Assembly: GCF_007828035.1 (NCBI RefSeq)
Contig: NZ_VITV01000005.1
Span: 310,001-374,000 of the forward strand
DNA from: Nitrospirillum amazonense
GTDB lineage: Bacteria > Pseudomonadota > Alphaproteobacteria > Azospirillales > Azospirillaceae
Length of the DNA stretch: 64,000 nt
Direction: 5' to 3'
The position numbers and the translations under genes were made by a program. Positions 45,335 through 54,312 of the stretch are shown here, piece by piece. The notes under the pieces are model-generated. The model worked only from the letters and a program-made list of their open reading frames with translations, ran no database searches and was not told the origin of the DNA. Positions within the stretch are counted from its first letter, which is position 1. Each line of letters starts with the position of its first letter.

Positions 45335-46345
45335 ATGCTGCAGCGTATGTTAGGCGCCAAAGGTCCCGCCACCTCCGCCCTGGGCCTGGGCTGCATGGGC
45401 ATGTCCGACATGTACGGCCCCAGCGACCGGGCCGAGAGCATCGCCACCTTGCACGCGGCGGTGGATGCCGGCGTGGTCCTGCTGGACACCGGCGACTTCT
45501 ACGGCATGGGCCATAACGAAATGCTGATCGGCGACGCGCTGGCCGACGCGGGGTTCACCCGAGCCCACAAACGGGACGATGTGCAGATCAGCGTGAAGTT
45601 CGGGGCCCAGCGCGACCCGGCCGGCAACTGGATCGGCTTTGACGCCCGGCCGTCGGCGGTGAAGACCGCGCTGTCCTACACCCTGCGGCGCCTGCGGGTG
45701 GACCATATCGACATCTACCGTCCGGCCCGCCTGGACCCCAACGTGCCCATCGAGGACACGGTGGGCGCCATCGCCGACATGGTGAAGGCCGGCTATGTCC
45801 GCCACATCGGCCTGTCCGAGGTGGGGTCCGACACCCTGCGCCGGGCGGCGGCCGTGCACCCCATCGTCGACCTGCAGATCGAATACTCGCTGATCTCGCG
45901 CGGGCTGGAGCGGGACATCCTGCCCACATGCCGCGAGCTGGGCATCGGCATCACCGCCTATGGCGTGCTGTCGCGCGGCTTGATCAGCGGGCATTGGACA
46001 AAGGACAAGGGCAAGGGCGCTGACTTCCGCGCCCACAGCCCCCGCTTCCAGGGCGAAAACCTGGACCACAACCTGGCGCTGGTGGAGGAGCTGCGGCGGG
46101 TGGCGGCGGAAAAGGGCGCCACGGTCGCCCAGATCGCCATCGCCTGGGTGCTGGCCCAGGGCCAGGACATCGTTCCCCTGATCGGCGCCCGCCGCCGCGA
46201 CCGGCTGGCGGAATCTCTGGGCGCCCTGGACGTGATCCTGACGGCCGACGACCTCGCCGCCATCGAACGGGCGGTGCCCAAGGACAGCGCCGCCGGTGAC
46301 CGCTACAACGCGCATGCCATGGCCTCGCTGGACAGCGAGCGCTGA
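45335..46345 (+). CDS. Aldo/keto reductase
   Basis: A 336-residue NADPH-dependent reductase with the AKR barrel: SALGLGCMGMSDMYG, Asp51 and Tyr56 in LLDTGDFYGMG, and Lys88 in ISVKFG. The usual catalytic His is absent: the motif reads IDIYRPARLDPNVPIEDT, Ala at the His position. This variant occurs in some proteobacterial members, whose activity is uncertain. A cofactor-binding GRRRRDRLAES-like motif (LIGARRRDRLAESLGALDV) ends the barrel. GAGGAAAA precedes ATG 45335. Confidence 0.9.
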   Translation: MLQRMLGAKGPATSALGLGCMGMSDMYGPSDRAESIATLHAAVDAGVVLLDTGDFYGMGHNEMLIGDALADAGFTRAHKRDDVQISVKFGAQRDPAGNWIGFDARPSAVKTALSYTLRRLRVDHIDIYRPARLDPNVPIEDTVGAIADMVKAGYVRHIGLSEVGSDTLRRAAAVHPIVDLQIEYSLISRGLERDILPTCRELGIGITAYGVLSRGLISGHWTKDKGKGADFRAHSPRFQGENLDHNLALVEELRRVAAEKGATVAQIAIAWVLAQGQDIVPLIGARRRDRLAESLGALDVILTADDLAAIERAVPKDSAAGDRYNAHAMASLDSER

Positions 46346-46351
46346 CAAAGC

Positions 46352-46384
46352 AAAAGGCGGCCGGGTTACCCTGGCCGCCTTTTC
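46352..46384. terminator. Bidirectional terminator between AKR and ychF
   Basis: AAAAGGCGGCC (46352-46362) pairs with GGCCGCCTTTT (46373-46383), 11 bp, loop GGGTTACCCT; T-run on one side and A-run on the other serve both convergent genes. Confidence 0.92.
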
Positions 46385-46427
46385 ATTTCGGTCACGTAAC
46401 CATGCCCCTTAGCAGGGGCCTCGGCGA

Positions 46428-47525
46428 TCAAACATTAAACCGGAAATGGAAGATGTCGCCGTCATGGACGACGTATTCCTTGCCTTCGATGCGCAGCCTG
46501 CCGGCATCCTTGGCGCCGGCCTCACCGCCCAGGGCGACGTAGCTGTCGAAGTCCACCGTCTCGGCCTTGATGAAGCCGCGTTCGAAGTCGGTGTGGATGA
46601 CGCCGGCGGCCTCGGGTGCCTTGGCGCCGCGGCGCACGGTCCAGGCGCGGGCTTCCTTCGGGCCGACGGTGAAGAAGGTCAGCAGGTTCAGCAGGCCGTA
46701 CCCCGCGCGGATCAGGCGGTTCAGGCCCGGCTCCTCCAGCCCCAGGGAGGACAGGTACTCGGTCTTGTCCTCATCGCTCAGCTGGGCCAGTTCCGATTCG
46801 ATGGCGGCGGAGATGACGACGGACACGGCACCCTGGGCCTTGGCCATCTCGGCCACCTGGGCCGACAGGCTGTTGCCGGTGGCGGCCGAGGCCTCCTCCA
46901 CGTTGCAGACGTACAGCACCGGCTTGGCGGTCAGCAGCTGCAGCTGGCGCCAGTAGGGACGGTCCTCATCCGACACCTGGACCACGCGGGCCGGCTTGCC
47001 GTCGCGCAGCACGGCCAGTGCCTGCTCGATCAGGTCGGCGAAAATCTTGGATTCCTTGTCGCCGCCCTTGGCCTTCTTCTGCAGGGCGGGCAGGCGCTTT
47101 TCCAAGCTGTCCATGTCGGCCAGCATCAGCTCGGTCTCCACCGTTTCCGCGTCGCGGGTGGGGTGGATGGAGCCTTCCACGTGGGTGATGTCGCCGTCCT
47201 CGAAGCAGCGCAGCACGTGGACGATGGCGTCCACCTCGCGGATGTTGGCCAGGAACTGGTTGCCCAGGCCTTCACCTTTGGAGGCGCCGCGCACCAGCCC
47301 GGCGATGTCCACGAATTCCAGCTGGGTGGGGACGGTCTTCTGCGACTTGGCGATGGCCGCCAGCTTGTCCAGGCGCGGGTCGGGCACGCCGACGCGGCCC
47401 ACATTGGGCTCGATGGTGCAGAAGGGGTAGTTGGCCGCTTCCGCCGCCGCCGTGCTGGTCAGCGCGTTGAACAGGGTCGACTTGCCGACGTTGGGCAGGC
47501 CGACGATGCCGCAATTGAATCCCAT
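46428..47525 (-). CDS. ychF: Redox-regulated ATPase/GTPase YchF
   Basis: The 365-residue OBG-family P-loop protein: CGIVGLPNVGKSTLFNALT (G1), NYPFCTIEPNVG, DIAGLVRGASKGEGLGNQFL (G3), a coiled-coil insert and the C-terminal TGS-like domain ending YVVHDGDIFHFRFNV. It binds ATP better than GTP and affects translation and oxidative stress. Last gene of the gloB-GST-cupin run, 89 bp after the cupin. Confidence 0.96.
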   Translation of the reverse strand: MGFNCGIVGLPNVGKSTLFNALTSTAAAEAANYPFCTIEPNVGRVGVPDPRLDKLAAIAKSQKTVPTQLEFVDIAGLVRGASKGEGLGNQFLANIREVDAIVHVLRCFEDGDITHVEGSIHPTRDAETVETELMLADMDSLEKRLPALQKKAKGGDKESKIFADLIEQALAVLRDGKPARVVQVSDEDRPYWRQLQLLTAKPVLYVCNVEEASAATGNSLSAQVAEMAKAQGAVSVVISAAIESELAQLSDEDKTEYLSSLGLEEPGLNRLIRAGYGLLNLLTFFTVGPKEARAWTVRRGAKAPEAAGVIHTDFERGFIKAETVDFDSYVALGGEAGAKDAGRLRIEGKEYVVHDGDIFHFRFNV

Positions 47526-47614
47526 GGGAATACTCTAGGTCTAAGGGGCCGCTTTGGCCGCGTTTATCGGGCAAAGACGGCCGGATTGCAAACCGCCGTT
47601 ACGCAGGTCCGCCA

Positions 47615-48067
47615 TCAGGCCGGATGACCCACCCCTGGCACCCAGTCCGACGGCGCCATCTCGAAGGCGTGGAACTCGAAGGCCGGGGCCACGGTGCAGC
47701 CCACCAGGGTCCAGTCGCCCAGGGACTCCGCCGCCTGCCACTGGCCGGCCGGCACCACGCCTTGAGGCCGCTGCCCGGCGGCGAGATCCGCACCCAGGGT
47801 CAGATGGGTGGCGGTGACGCCGTCGGCGGACAGGGACAGGCGCAAGGGCGCGCCGGCATGCCAGTGCCACACCTCGTCCGCGTCGCGCACCCGGTGCCAG
47901 TGCGACCGTTCCCCCGCCTTCAGCAGGAAGTAGATGGCGGTTGAGGCACCCCTGCCACCGTCCGCCGGGGCATGGCGGTAGGTTTCCACATAGTGGCCGC
48001 CCTCAGGGTGTGGGTGCAGTCCCAGCAGGCGGATGATCCCCTCGGCGTCCAGGGAAGCGGCGTCCAT
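47615..48067 (-). CDS. Cupin (DUF985) protein
   Basis: A 150-residue DUF985 cupin: IIRLLGLHPHPEGGHYVETYR, then YFLLKAGERSHWHRVRDADEVWHWHAG with the metal-type histidines, and a C-terminal CTVAPAFEFHAFEM. The ligand is unknown. It starts 3 bp after the GST stop, showing co-translation. Confidence 0.92.
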   Translation of the reverse strand: MDAASLDAEGIIRLLGLHPHPEGGHYVETYRHAPADGGRGASTAIYFLLKAGERSHWHRVRDADEVWHWHAGAPLRLSLSADGVTATHLTLGADLAAGQRPQGVVPAGQWQAAESLGDWTLVGCTVAPAFEFHAFEMAPSDWVPGVGHPA

Positions 48068-48070
48068 TCC

Positions 48071-48676
48071 TTACCCCCGTGGTGGCACGGTCAGGCGGAA
48101 GCTGTCCCGGTCGCTGGCCTGGGCGAACCAGGCGGCCAGCTTGGGTGCCCGCTGGCGCCAGTGATCGCACTCCCACCGCAGGTCCAGGTAGGCCAGCGCG
48201 ATCATGACCGAGATCGTCCCGATGGTCAGGCCCTGCAGCTGGTCGGCCTCCGCCTCCAGCAGCTCGACGGCGCGGGTCATGGCCTGGCGCTGGCGGTCCG
48301 TCCAGTTGGCGGAGCGCAGGTTCTCCGGCCGCAGGCCCTCCATGCGGCGTAGGATGGCGGCGTCGCAGATGCCGTCAGCGATGGCCTGCTGGCGCAGGGC
48401 CTGCCAGCGCTCCGCCCCGGCGGCGGGAAACAGGGGCTGGCCCTGGGTGCCCTGGCTGTCCAGGTACTCGGCGATGACCGGGCTGTCGAACAGGGCCATG
48501 CCGTCGTCGGTCACCAGGGTGGGGATCTTGCCCAGGGGGTTCAGGGTCGGCACCACCGTGTCCGGCGACCAGACGTCGGTGGGCGACAGCTCGATCCGGG
48601 AAACCAGGCCCCGCTCATGGGCGACCATCAGCGCCTTGCGCACGAAGGGGGAGGTCTGGCTGTAGAAAAGCTTCAT
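48071..48676 (-). CDS. Glutathione S-transferase
   Basis: A 201-residue GST: thioredoxin-like N-domain (KLFYSQTSPFVRKALMVAHERGL, TPNPLGKIPTL-like VVPTLNPLGKIPTLVTDDG, FDSPVIAEYLDSQ) and an all-helical C-domain. The Ser in TSP is the likely catalytic residue. Located 42 bp after gloB, so the detoxification genes are co-transcribed. Confidence 0.93.
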   Translation of the reverse strand: MKLFYSQTSPFVRKALMVAHERGLVSRIELSPTDVWSPDTVVPTLNPLGKIPTLVTDDGMALFDSPVIAEYLDSQGTQGQPLFPAAGAERWQALRQQAIADGICDAAILRRMEGLRPENLRSANWTDRQRQAMTRAVELLEAEADQLQGLTIGTISVMIALAYLDLRWECDHWRQRAPKLAAWFAQASDRDSFRLTVPPRG

Positions 48677-48718
48677 GGGACGGTCAGGCTTTCTAGAGGG
48701 GCTGGATCATAGGGTCTT

Positions 48719-49519
48719 TTACCCCCGGAAATTGTCTTTCCGGCGGCGAATTTCGGCGAAGACGGCCACCGGATCCTGACCGTCCAGGCCTACGGCGGCG
48801 GCCAGCGCCGGCAGGTCGGCCCGCAGGAAGGGGTTGGTGGCGCGCTCCATGCCGATGGTGGTCGGCAGGGTGGGGCGGTCCTGGGCGCGCAGGGCCGTGA
48901 CCTCCGCCATGCGGGCCGCCAGACGGGCGTTGTCCGGTTCCAGGGTCAGGGCGAAGCGGCCGTTGCCGGCGGTGTACTCGTGCCCGCAATAGACGGCTGT
49001 CTCATCCGGCAGGGCGCGCAGGCGGGTCAGGGAATTCCACATCTGGTCCGGCGTGCCCTCGAACAGGCGGCCGCAGCCTATGGAGAACAAGGTGTCGCCG
49101 GAGAACAGCACGGCGTCCTCGGCCCCGTGGAAGGCGATGTGGCCGCGCGTGTGGCCGGGCACGTCGATGCCGGTGAGGGGGCAGGCGCCCAAGGTGACGC
49201 TTTCCCCGTCCGCGACGGCGCGATCGATGCCGGGAATGCGGTCGCGGTCGGCGGCGGGGCCGACGATGGCGGCGCCGTAACGGGCCTTCAGTTCCAGATT
49301 GCCACCGACATGGTCGCCATGGTGGTGGGTGTTGATGATCAGGTCCAGCCCCCAGCCCTGCTGCTCCAGCGCGGCCACCACCGGGGCGGCCTCCGCCGGG
49401 TCCACAACAGCGACCTTGGCCGTGGCGGCGCAGCGCAGCAGGTGGATGTAATTGTCGCTGAGCGCCGGGACCAGGGTCACGTCGAGGCGCCGGGGGGCGG
49501 TGGGGGCGGGCGGAGTCAT
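48719..49519 (-). CDS. gloB: Hydroxyacylglutathione hydrolase (glyoxalase II)
   Basis: Hydrolyses S-lactoylglutathione to lactate and glutathione. The 266-residue beta-lactamase-fold enzyme has the Zn motif INTHHHGDHVGG, PGHTRGHIAFH and the FSGDTLFSIGCGRLFEGTP motif, then YCGHEYT, all in order. First gene of the run leading to GST, cupin and YchF. Confidence 0.95.
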   Translation of the reverse strand: MTPPAPTAPRRLDVTLVPALSDNYIHLLRCAATAKVAVVDPAEAAPVVAALEQQGWGLDLIINTHHHGDHVGGNLELKARYGAAIVGPAADRDRIPGIDRAVADGESVTLGACPLTGIDVPGHTRGHIAFHGAEDAVLFSGDTLFSIGCGRLFEGTPDQMWNSLTRLRALPDETAVYCGHEYTAGNGRFALTLEPDNARLAARMAEVTALRAQDRPTLPTTIGMERATNPFLRADLPALAAAVGLDGQDPVAVFAEIRRRKDNFRG

Positions 49520-49650
49520 GGCGGCAAACCTATCGCAGCGGCGGGGGTAATGCTAATGGTTGGATCCACCATCGCTTGACAGTGCCCGATCTCCGGGATT
49601 GCCTTGCGGGTGGGGGAGTTCACCAACCATATCCGGCTAAAAAGCGGCTT

Positions 49651-50286
49651 ATGAGCGATCTGCTGACGGCGGTGGCGATCTTTATGATGGTGGCGGGGCT
49701 GTCCTACCTCGCCGCCCTGGCCATTTCGCATCTGGTGGAACGTCATCTGCACATGAGCGAAGGCGTGGACCGGGTGGATGAGCGCTTCCAGGAGGCCAAC
49801 ATCCTGTTCCGCAAGTTCGAGGACCGGGGCGGCAAGATCATGCCGCGTGTGGCCCGCCTGGACAATGCGCTGAAATCCGCCCGGCGGCAGAACTATATGT
49901 CGACGCGCCGCGTGGCCGACCTGGAGGCCAAGCGCGACCAGCTGATCCGCGTGCTGGGGGAGGAGGACGCCTTTACCCGCCCCGGCCGGCCCGCCCGCCA
50001 TTTCGTGGCGGCCGTGATCAACCGCCATGTGCAGCGCGCGGTGATGGAGCAGAAAGAGGTCATGGGCCTGTCGCGCAGTTGGGCGCGCACCCAGAACGTC
50101 CATGCCTGGGCGCCCAATGTTGGTGACGCCAAGACCCTGGTGGAGAGCTACTACCCCCACTCCATGGGTTTCCACATCATCGAGATTCGCGAGCCCTCGC
50201 AAGACGGCCCGGGGGACCATGGCCCGGGCATGGATGACGGCGATATCCATTTGGCGGAGGCCGACACCTCCGCCCCGCGGGGCTGA
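49651..50286 (+). CDS. Membrane-anchored coiled-coil protein with W-x8-WA domain (copy A)
   Basis: A 211-residue unknown protein. N-terminal membrane anchor (about residues 5-28), a helical coiled coil (residues 35-105), then a small domain with W144, W153-A154, YYP (P169) and GFHI (G173-I176). The tail is acidic. The next gene, 5 bp away, encodes a protein with the same architecture and the same W/W/P/G spacing (copy B), though little other identity. ATG 49651 is chosen because the membrane anchor starts there. No named family recognised. Confidence 0.7.
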   Translation: MSDLLTAVAIFMMVAGLSYLAALAISHLVERHLHMSEGVDRVDERFQEANILFRKFEDRGGKIMPRVARLDNALKSARRQNYMSTRRVADLEAKRDQLIRVLGEEDAFTRPGRPARHFVAAVINRHVQRAVMEQKEVMGLSRSWARTQNVHAWAPNVGDAKTLVESYYPHSMGFHIIEIREPSQDGPGDHGPGMDDGDIHLAEADTSAPRG

Positions 50287-50291
50287 GCGCC

Positions 50292-50828
50292 ATGGCCATC
50301 AGCTTTTCCCTGCTGTTCGGCATCGCCGCCGGCCTCACCGCCGCGGGGCAGGTCGCCAGCTCCACCGCCCGCCGCATCCGCCGCATGCGCCGCGATACCC
50401 GCGCCCGCCGCCGCCAGGTGGATGAGCTGTTCCAGGCGGTGCGGGACAAGGCCAAGCTGACGCTGGATCTGAAGCGCGAGGAGCGCAAGATGACGGCGGA
50501 GCTGGAGGAACTGCGCAGCAGCGTCACCGAGCATGACCGCCTGGCCGAGGCGCGCCGCGCGGACGAGGCGCTGCTGTATGTCTATGACGAGCGCCGCATG
50601 CCCAACGACAGCGCCTTCACCGTCACCATCACCCATTCCAGTTTCCAGACGGTGTCGCGCGGCGCGCCGGAGCCGGTGGTGTCGTCGTGGCGCATGGGCC
50701 GGCGCTATCTGGTGTGGGCCTCCAGCACCAAGCTGGCCGTGTCCAAGACCCTGCAGCGCTTTCCCCCTGAACGCGGCTACGTGGTCAAGGGCGGCGATCC
50801 TTACCCCTCCGATCCTGAGGAATTGTGA
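50292..50828 (+). CDS. Membrane-anchored coiled-coil protein with W-x8-WA domain (copy B)
   Basis: A 178-residue unknown protein. It has an N-terminal hydrophobic anchor (FSLLFGIAAGLTAAGQVA), a strongly basic stretch (RRIRRMRRDTRARRRQ), a coiled coil (residues 42-90) and a C-terminal domain with W133, W142-A143, FP (P158) and GYVV (G162-V165). Spacings W to W (9), W to P (16) and W to G (20) are identical to those of copy A. The pair looks like diverged duplicates that form a complex. Function unknown. Confidence 0.7.
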   Translation: MAISFSLLFGIAAGLTAAGQVASSTARRIRRMRRDTRARRRQVDELFQAVRDKAKLTLDLKREERKMTAELEELRSSVTEHDRLAEARRADEALLYVYDERRMPNDSAFTVTITHSSFQTVSRGAPEPVVSSWRMGRRYLVWASSTKLAVSKTLQRFPPERGYVVKGGDPYPSDPEEL

Positions 50829-51059
50829 GCCGGGATGGCCGTCCCATGGGCGGCCTGGGCGCTTGTCCAAGAGCCCGCCGCCACATGGTGACGCGTGGCG
50901 TTTGGCGGCAATCGCCCCGTCATGGTCCCAGCGTTGCCCGGCTTCCGCCGCAATCCCGGTGTTCAATAGCACCATCGCCGGACGCCTTCCCCCGATGGTG
51001 ACTGCCAAGGGGGGTAAAGTACCGGACGGATGTTCCTCCTTCGGGATCAGCGTGTCGCC

Positions 51060-51566
51060 ATGTTGCTCAAGACTGTCCTCCTCCCCCTGACGGCCGCCGG
51101 CTTTGGCGCCGCCGCCGGCTTGTGGGACCTGACGTCCGCCAGTCTGGACGGCACCCTGGTGATGCTGGCCATCGCCGGTTTCCTGCTGTCGGTCGCGGCC
51201 CCCCGCCAGTGGGGTGTTTGGGTCCTGGTCATTGGCGTGGGCGTGCTGCTGGCCCATGTGGTCACACCTGCCCGGCCCGGGATGCTGTTCGACCTGACCG
51301 TGGTGTCCGGGCTGGTGGCCGCGGCCGTCTCCCTGCTGCCGGCGGCCGTGGGCGCCGTCGCGGCCCTGGCGGTGCTGTGGGTGCTGCGGCCCAACCGCCC
51401 CATGCGGGTCCATGCGGCGCCCCTGGCTCAGCCCGCCAAGGCCACCCTGGTACAGCGGGGCGCCCAGGCGGCTCAGCGCGCCGCCGATCATATGGGCCGC
51501 CTCAACGGGGGGCGCTTCAACGGCGGCGCTCTGCGCGGTCAACCCACCCTGGATGTCGGCGACTGA
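51060..51566 (+). CDS. Small polytopic membrane protein, 168 aa
   Basis: Unknown. Four likely membrane helices (LLKTVLLPLTAAGFGAAAG, TLVMLAIAGFLLSVAAP, GVWVLVIGVGVLLAHVV, VVSGLVAAAVSLLPAAVGAVAALAVL) and a basic, Gly-rich cytoplasmic tail. An in-frame ATG at 51030 would add 10 residues; neither start has a clear ribosome binding site. Located between the coiled-coil pair and a cytochrome c2. Confidence 0.6.
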   Translation: MLLKTVLLPLTAAGFGAAAGLWDLTSASLDGTLVMLAIAGFLLSVAAPRQWGVWVLVIGVGVLLAHVVTPARPGMLFDLTVVSGLVAAAVSLLPAAVGAVAALAVLWVLRPNRPMRVHAAPLAQPAKATLVQRGAQAAQRAADHMGRLNGGRFNGGALRGQPTLDVGD

Positions 51567-51763
51567 AGCCTGAGGTGGAGGACGGTGCGCCGCCATCCTC
51601 CCCTGGCTGTGCTATCCCTCTAATCTGGCCCGCCTTTTTACGGATCGGGACAGTCCGTCCGATTGACAGCGTCATCGGCCGCCCCCTACCGTCGCGCCAC
51701 TTCAGCCCAGGCCCCGCATGGCCCGGGAAATATGGTCACACGAAGAACAACAGGGGTCGTTCC

Positions 51764-52138
51764 ATGAAGATTGTCGCCGCCCTCACCGTCCTGGCCATCG
51801 CCGTCGCCGGCACCGCCGCCGCTCAGACGGCCGGCGACCCTGTGAAGGGGGAAAAGGTGTTCCAGCGCTGCAAGGCCTGCCACAGCGCCGAGAAGGACGG
51901 CGCCGACAAGCTGGGCCCCAATCTCTGGGGCGTGGTCGGCCGCAAGTCGGCCAGCGAGGAGGGCTTCAACTACTCTCCCGCCATGAAGGCCGCCAACAAG
52001 ACCTGGGACGCCGCCACGCTGGACGTCTATCTCACCAAGCCGGCGGCGCTCGTGCCCGGCACCCGCATGGCGTTCCCGGGCATCCCCTCCGCTCAGGACC
52101 GCGCCGACGTCATCGCCTACCTGTCCGGCTTGAAATAA
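51764..52138 (+). CDS. Cytochrome c2 (class I)
   Basis: A 124-residue soluble periplasmic cytochrome. Signal peptide (ALTVLAIAVAGTAAAQ), CKACH haem motif (C36, C39, H40), axial Met102 in GTRMAFPG, and a C-terminal RADVIAYLSGLK. It resembles the mobile cytochrome c2 that shuttles electrons from the bc1 complex to oxidase or reaction centre. The bc1 genes lie 13 kb away. Confidence 0.92.
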   Translation: MKIVAALTVLAIAVAGTAAAQTAGDPVKGEKVFQRCKACHSAEKDGADKLGPNLWGVVGRKSASEEGFNYSPAMKAANKTWDAATLDVYLTKPAALVPGTRMAFPGIPSAQDRADVIAYLSGLK

Positions 52139-52346
52139 GAGCGTCCAGTTCCGGCCCCGCCACCACCCAGCGCGGCCGGATCGTTGCGATTCCCCAACTG
52201 CTGCCGTCACGACACAACCGGTGATATTCGCCGCCTTGTGACTTTTGGGCCCTTGACTGCGGGGGATGCTTTCGTGGGACTCTGCCCTCGCGTCAAGAAC
52301 GAGCGGGCCGCCTGAACGGCCCGCCGTGAAGGGATAGAGGGAGCCC

Positions 52347-54206
52347 ATGACCAGCCGGATGTTACGCACGACCACCGCCATGGCGGTGGCGCTGATGGCG
52401 TCTTTCGTCGGTTTCACCGCGCACGCGCAGCAATATTCCGCCGGTATCGTCTTCGGTGACAGCCTCAGCGATCCGGGCAATCTGGTGCCCCTGGGTCTGG
52501 CACCACCGCCGCCCTATTACAATGGCCGCTTCTCCAATGGCCCGTTGTGGGATGAGAAGGTGGGCGCGCTGATCGGTGGCGTGCCGTTCAAGAGCTACGC
52601 CTATGGCGGCGCCCGCTCCACGGCGGAACGGCCCATCGACTTCCTGAACCAGATCAACGCGTTCTTGGCGGCCAAGCCCACCATCACCAGCAGCCAGCTG
52701 TATTCCTTGTGGATCGGCGCCAACGACTACTTCCAGTACGCCACCAGCGGTTCATCGGTGGACGCGGCGACGGAGGCGGCCACCGTCGTGGGCAACATCG
52801 GTACCGGCGCCAGCAAGCTGATCGCCGCCGGCGCCCGCAATTTCCTGATCTTCAACCTGCCCAACCTGGGCAACACCCCGTCGATCTCGGCGGAAGGGGC
52901 GGATGCCTCGCTGCAGGCCAACCAGCTGACGGCCATCCACAATGCCGATGTGCTGGCCCTGACCAAAAGCCTCAACGGCACCAGCGGCGCCCGGGTCATC
53001 CTGGTGGACGTGAACACCATCTTCAGCATGATCCAGGCCAACCCGTCGGCCTACGGCATCACCGATGCCACCCACTCCTGCCTGCTGGGCGGCAAGGCCA
53101 CGGGCTATTGCACCCCCGCCAACATCAACACCATGCTGTTCTGGGACGACGTGCATCCCACCACCACCGGTCATACCCTGGTGGCGGAATATGTGGCGGG
53201 CACCCTGACCACCGTGCTTCAGGCGCCGCAGGCGGCAGTGGCGGCCACGCAGCTGAACTTCATCGCCGATGACGGCATGACGGGGTCCGTGCGCGCCCGT
53301 CTGAACGGCATCCGCTCGGGCACGGCTGTCGCCGGCGTGGGCGGCGGCATGGGGACCGGCACCTCGACGGGGCGCGACGGCCGCGTCGGCATCTTCCTCT
53401 ATGGCAACTACGGCACCGGCGACCGCGACGCCATTGCCGGCCAGATGGGCTACACCTACGACAGCTACACCGGCGCTCTGGGTGTGGACTATCGGGTATC
53501 CGACTATGTCACCACCGGTGTCGCCCTGGGCTATGGCGACAACCGCATGCATTTCCGGGGTGGCTTCGGCAAGGACGAGCTGCACGCCTACAACCTGATG
53601 GCCTATGCCACGGCCAACATGGGCGCCTTCTATGCCGACGGCATGATCAGCTACGGCTATGACGAGTTCACCCAGATGCAGCGCCAGACCGGCTTCGCGC
53701 CGCAGCCTTGGGGCAACGCCACGCCCAACGGCAGCACCTATGGCGCCAGCCTGTCCGGCGGCTACAATGTGACGCTGGGCAATGTGGCCCTGGGTCCCAC
53801 AGCGGGCCTGCGCTACACCCGCGCCAGCATCCACAGCTACACGGAAAAGGACGCGGGCGCCCTGGCGCTGAGCGTGCCGGACTTCGACGCCGAAAGCTTC
53901 CGCGCCCAGGCGGGCGGCCAGCTGGCCATCCCCTTCGTCATGGGCGATGTGGTGGTGGCGCCGCAGATCCAGGCCGGCGTGCAGCATGAGTTCCTGAACT
54001 CCGGCCGCATCTTCCAGGCCACCCTGCCGGGCGGCCAGGTGGCGGAGACCGACGCCGGTGCCGGCAAGCGCACCTCCTACTATGGCGGGGGCGGCATCGC
54101 CATCCAGGCCAACGGCGTCAACGTCGCCGTCTCCTACCAGGGGACGTTCGATAATGGTGACCGCACGGACCATGCCGTCATGGGCCATATCCGCGTCGGC
54201 TTCTGA
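52347..54206 (+). CDS. GDSL esterase/lipase autotransporter
   Basis: A 619-residue self-secreted esterase. Signal peptide (AMAVALMASFVGFTAHA), a GDSL hydrolase passenger with FGDSLSDPGN (nucleophile Ser), GAND and the DxxH catalytic end DDVHPTTTGH, then a C-terminal autotransporter beta-barrel (about residues 350-619) finishing AVMGHIRVGF. The passenger is expected to remain attached to the cell surface, as in Pseudomonas EstA. A terminator follows. Confidence 0.95.
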   Translation: MTSRMLRTTTAMAVALMASFVGFTAHAQQYSAGIVFGDSLSDPGNLVPLGLAPPPPYYNGRFSNGPLWDEKVGALIGGVPFKSYAYGGARSTAERPIDFLNQINAFLAAKPTITSSQLYSLWIGANDYFQYATSGSSVDAATEAATVVGNIGTGASKLIAAGARNFLIFNLPNLGNTPSISAEGADASLQANQLTAIHNADVLALTKSLNGTSGARVILVDVNTIFSMIQANPSAYGITDATHSCLLGGKATGYCTPANINTMLFWDDVHPTTTGHTLVAEYVAGTLTTVLQAPQAAVAATQLNFIADDGMTGSVRARLNGIRSGTAVAGVGGGMGTGTSTGRDGRVGIFLYGNYGTGDRDAIAGQMGYTYDSYTGALGVDYRVSDYVTTGVALGYGDNRMHFRGGFGKDELHAYNLMAYATANMGAFYADGMISYGYDEFTQMQRQTGFAPQPWGNATPNGSTYGASLSGGYNVTLGNVALGPTAGLRYTRASIHSYTEKDAGALALSVPDFDAESFRAQAGGQLAIPFVMGDVVVAPQIQAGVQHEFLNSGRIFQATLPGGQVAETDAGAGKRTSYYGGGGIAIQANGVNVAVSYQGTFDNGDRTDHAVMGHIRVGF

Positions 54207-54234
54207 GGCTATAAGCAACAGTGCAAGGTTGACT

Positions 54235-54265
54235 GGGCGCGCGGGATATTCCCGCGCCCTTTTTA
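54235..54265 (+). terminator. Terminator after GDSL autotransporter
   Basis: CGCGGG (54240-54245) pairs with CCCGCG (54251-54256) around ATATT, within a longer GC-rich imperfect stem, followed by CCCTTTTTATT. Confidence 0.8.
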
Positions 54266-54312
54266 TTGCTACCCTGGCGGCCAAGAACAATGACGCGAGG
54301 GAGAACAAGATC

